NCBI RefSeq assembly: GCF_018802605.1
Contig: NZ_CP069161.1
Coordinates: forward strand, 682,001 to 746,000
Source: Paludibacterium paludis
GTDB lineage: Bacteria > Pseudomonadota > Gammaproteobacteria > Burkholderiales > Chromobacteriaceae
Direction: 5' to 3'
Length of the DNA: 64,000 bases
Shown here: positions 61,603 to 64,000 of the stretch, piece by piece
How the letters are laid out: every line of letters begins with the position of its first letter
Numbering within the stretch: position 1 is the first letter of the stretch
Made by a program: the position numbers and the translations under genes
Notes under the pieces: generated by a model
What the model was told of the DNA's origin: nothing
The model's input: the letters and a program-made list of their open reading frames with translations, nothing else
Databases searched by the model: none

Positions 61603-62673
61603 ATGAAACGGGTGATCATGGGCGTGGTTTCGGCTCTGTGGCTGTGTCTTGCGCAGGCGGCCCCCTCGGATGTCCTGCACATCTATAACTGGAGCGGATC
61701 CCTGTCCGACGACATCGTCAAGCGTTTCGAGGCGGAGTGCCAGTGCAAGGTCGTCCAGGATTTTTATGGCGACAACGAAGAAATGCTGGCCAAGCTGGCC
61801 GCGGGCGCGACCGGTTACGATATGGTGTTTCCCTCCAGCTTCGTTATCCAGGCGATGATCAAGCAGAAATTGCTGCTGCCGCTCGACAAGTCGAAGTTGC
61901 CCAATATCGCCAATATGGATCCCGCTTTCATGAAACAAGGTTGGGACCCCCAGAATACCTACGCTATTCCGACCGTCTTGTCGCTGACTTCGGTGGGCTA
62001 CAACACCGAGAAGCTCAAGGCATTGAATATCGATCCGGGCAGCTGGTCGGTGGTTTTCGATCCGAAAGTCCTCGCGCGCCTGAAAGGCCGCGTGACGGTG
62101 CTCGACAGCTCGCGCGAAGTGTTCGCGGCGGCGCTGATGTACCTGGGCAAGGACCCGAACAAGGCGACCGAGGCGGACTACCGTCAGGCCCAGCAGGTCA
62201 TCAAGACGGCCAAACCCTATTGGGCGGCCTTTTCCAACGCGAGCTACCTGAAAGAGCTCGCGGTCGGCGACATCTGGGTGTCGCTCGGCTATTCGACGGA
62301 GTTCTTCCAGGCGAACGAGGATGCCCGCCACGCGCGCCGCGCTTTCGCGGTGGCCAATGTGCCCCAGAAAGAGGGCAATGAACTGGGCATCGACACCATG
62401 GCGATCCTCTCGCGCGCCAAGCGCCCGGATCTGGCTCTGCGGTTCATGAACTTCATGATGGACGGCAAGAACGCCGCCCAGTTGACCAACCTGAACGGAG
62501 CGACCAACCCGGTGCGCAGCGCGCGTCCCTATTTCCGCAAGGATCTGAAAACCCATCCGGTGATCAGTCCCGATCCGGTCTCGGTCCGCAAGTGGACCGT
62601 GCTGCGCGAGCTGACCCCGGCGGAGCGGCGCCTGCTCACGCGCCTGTGGACCGAAGTCAAGGTTGCCCGCTAA
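61603..62673 (+). CDS. Polyamine-type ABC transporter substrate-binding protein (PotD/PotF-like)
   Basis: The 356-aa periplasmic protein has a signal peptide (MKRVIMGVVSALWLCLAQA) and the family opening VLHIYNWSGSLSDDIVKRFEAECQCKV, plus YDMVFPSSFVIQ and a central DSSREVFAAALMYLG. AGGAGGT nine bases before ATG 61603 fixes the start. It probably binds spermidine or putrescine, but no permease or ATPase gene is next to it, so it is an orphan binding protein here. rdgB follows after 19 bases. Confidence 0.9.
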   Translation: MKRVIMGVVSALWLCLAQAAPSDVLHIYNWSGSLSDDIVKRFEAECQCKVVQDFYGDNEEMLAKLAAGATGYDMVFPSSFVIQAMIKQKLLLPLDKSKLPNIANMDPAFMKQGWDPQNTYAIPTVLSLTSVGYNTEKLKALNIDPGSWSVVFDPKVLARLKGRVTVLDSSREVFAAALMYLGKDPNKATEADYRQAQQVIKTAKPYWAAFSNASYLKELAVGDIWVSLGYSTEFFQANEDARHARRAFAVANVPQKEGNELGIDTMAILSRAKRPDLALRFMNFMMDGKNAAQLTNLNGATNPVRSARPYFRKDLKTHPVISPDPVSVRKWTVLRELTPAERRLLTRLWTEVKVAR

Positions 62674-62692
62674 CAAAGACAAAGGATCGCTT

Positions 62693-63286
62693 GTGTTCGA
62701 TACGCTCGTACTGGCCAGCAACAATGCCGGCAAACTGAAGGAATTTTCCGCTCTTCTCGCCCCGCTGGGCATCCGTGTCGTGCCTCAGGGCGAATTGGGG
62801 GTGCCCGAGTGTCCCGAGCCGCATATCACCTTTCTGGAAAACGCCCTGGAAAAGGCGCGCCATGCGAGCCGGGTGACCGGGTTGCCGGCGCTGGCCGACG
62901 ATTCGGGCGTTTGCGTTGAGGCGCTTGGCGGCGCGCCGGGTGTGTATTCCGCGCGGTTCGCCGGTGAACCCAAATCCGACGCCGCCAATAATGCGCTGCT
63001 GATCGACAAATTGGCCGGGGAGTCCAACCGCCGGGCCTGGTACACCTGCGTGCTGGTGCTGGTGCGTCATGCCGAGGATCCGCAACCCCTGGTGGCCGAG
63101 GGCGTCTGGCAGGGTGAAATCGTCGATGAGCCGCGCGGCGAGGGCGGTTTTGGCTACGACCCCCACTTCTGGTTGCCGGTCGAAGGCAAAACCGTCGCCG
63201 AGTTGCCCTCCGAACGGAAAAACCGCATGAGCCACCGCGGGCAGGCGATCGATACGCTGCTGGCGCGGCTGAAAGCCATGGCATGA
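62693..63286 (+). CDS. rdgB: Non-canonical purine NTP pyrophosphatase
   Basis: The 197-aa house-cleaning enzyme removes ITP and XTP from nucleotide pools. Motifs are LVLASNNAGKLKEF at the start, ITFLENALEKARHAS, LADDSGVCVEAL, PGVYSARFAG, and GFGYDPHFWLP with SHRGQA. The GTG at 62693 after AAGGA gives the usual length; the open frame further upstream overlaps the previous gene. It overlaps hemW by four bases. Confidence 0.94.
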   Translation: MFDTLVLASNNAGKLKEFSALLAPLGIRVVPQGELGVPECPEPHITFLENALEKARHASRVTGLPALADDSGVCVEALGGAPGVYSARFAGEPKSDAANNALLIDKLAGESNRRAWYTCVLVLVRHAEDPQPLVAEGVWQGEIVDEPRGEGGFGYDPHFWLPVEGKTVAELPSERKNRMSHRGQAIDTLLARLKAMA

Positions 63287-64000
63287 GCCAGGTGGCCGGC
63301 ATCGCCATGCCGGGGGCGCTCAGAGAGCCGCCGCCGCTGTCGCTCTATATCCATTTCCCCTGGTGTGTGCGCAAGTGTCCGTATTGCGACTTCAATTCGC
63401 ACGAAGCGAGGAACGGTTTTGACGAGAACGGGTATGTAGAGGCCTTGCTCGCCGATCTGGACAGCGCCTTGCCCGCCATCTGGGGACGTCCGGTGCGTAC
63501 CGTGTTCATGGGTGGCGGGACGCCCAGCCTGTTTTCCGCGGGGGCGATGGACCGGTTGCTCGCCGGCGTGCGCGCCAGGGTGCGTCTCGATCCGGATGCG
63601 GAGATCACCCTGGAAGCCAATCCGGGAACCTTCGAGTACGAGAAATTCAAAGGTTACCGCGAAGCCGGCATCAACCGGCTGTCGATCGGCATCCAGAGTT
63701 TCGACGGCCGCAAACTCAAGGCGCTCGGTCGCATCCACGATGAAAACGAGGCATGCCGGGCGGTGGAGATCGCCTTGACCCACTTCGAACGGGTCAACCT
63801 GGATATCATGTACGCGCTCCCCGATCAGACCCTCGACGAAGCGCTGGCCGACATCCGCCGCGCCGTCGGGTTCGGGGTGCCGCATGTGTCCGCCTACCAT
63901 TTGACGCTGGAGCCGAACACCCTGTTCTACCGCCATACCCCCGAAGGCCTGCCCGACGAGGAGGTGGCGGCGGATATGCAGGAAGCCATCGAAGCCGAAC
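63283..64000 (+). CDS. hemW: Heme chaperone HemW/radical SAM protein, 3' truncated by window edge
   Basis: The visible 239 residues include the radical-SAM cluster motif CVRKCPYC (Cys28, Cys32, Cys35), FMGGGTPSLF, LEANPGTFEYEKF, and INRLSIGIQSFDGRKLKALGR. The FNSHE sequence after the cluster fits HemW, formerly called oxygen-independent coproporphyrinogen oxidase-like, more than HemN. It starts in an ATGA overlap with rdgB, a common pairing. The C-terminal third lies beyond base 64000. Confidence 0.93.
   Translation, partial: MSQVAGIAMPGALREPPPLSLYIHFPWCVRKCPYCDFNSHEARNGFDENGYVEALLADLDSALPAIWGRPVRTVFMGGGTPSLFSAGAMDRLLAGVRARVRLDPDAEITLEANPGTFEYEKFKGYREAGINRLSIGIQSFDGRKLKALGRIHDENEACRAVEIALTHFERVNLDIMYALPDQTLDEALADIRRAVGFGVPHVSAYHLTLEPNTLFYRHTPEGLPDEEVAADMQEAIEAE

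Overview
The window is about 64% GC, with dense operons, ATGA-type start/stop overlaps and house-keeping genes (dusA, rdgB, hemW, pabA/pabB, groES/groEL) typical of a betaproteobacterium. Gene content and protein style suggest Neisseriales/Chromobacteriaceae. That placement is an inference from general resemblance and was not computed.

Region 1 (1-29573) is the right-hand part of a hybrid NRPS-PKS biosynthetic cluster. The + strand carries an NRPS cut by the left edge (C-A-T-E-C-A-T), a second NRPS (C-A-T-C-A-T), a one-module PKS (KS-AT-KR-ACP), a stand-alone condensation domain, and an ABC-2 exporter (ATPase plus permease). An OmpR/QseB-type two-component pair follows. Facing it on the - strand is an operon of FtsX/DevC-like permease, ATPase, lipoprotein membrane-fusion protein, NodT-like outer-membrane factor and Sfp/EntD-type phosphopantetheinyl transferase. 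Specificity residues read by eye give Asn, Asn, Thr and an unassigned Val-like pocket. The predicted partial chain is ...-D-Asn-Asn-Thr-(hydrophobic)-[malonyl-derived beta-hydroxy unit]. No thioesterase is visible, so the stand-alone C domain is the candidate release or tailoring enzyme.

Region 2 (29574-43130) has an acyl-CoA ligase, a HIT protein, a 2.1-kDa-residue-scale surface protein (2108 aa; LEPR motif, DUF4347, cadherin/Ig-like repeats with near-identical 432-bp and 306-bp units), a TolC-like outer-membrane lipoprotein with a terminator, and a convergent pabA-pabB pair.

Region 3 (43131-48560) holds a secreted 1011-aa ankyrin-repeat protein and a groES-groEL operon. The GroEL lacks the usual Gly-Met tail, and the operon has a good heat-shock promoter and an intrinsic terminator.

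Region 4 (48561-59942) is a long - strand photobiology and lipid operon of overlapping genes: a flavin oxidoreductase, DUF1365, a Cfa-like methyltransferase, a shrunken DUF3833 gene, an SDR, an NTF2-like protein, DUF2256, CRY-DASH, an Fe-S (6-4)-type photolyase, a Blc lipocalin, TIGR02450 and a third photolyase. A conserved-looking unknown gene may be the last member. A divergent TetR regulator with a perfect palindrome in its leader probably controls the operon.

Region 5 (59943-64000) has a non-coding stretch followed by dusA, an orphan polyamine-type binding protein, rdgB and hemW (cut by the right edge).
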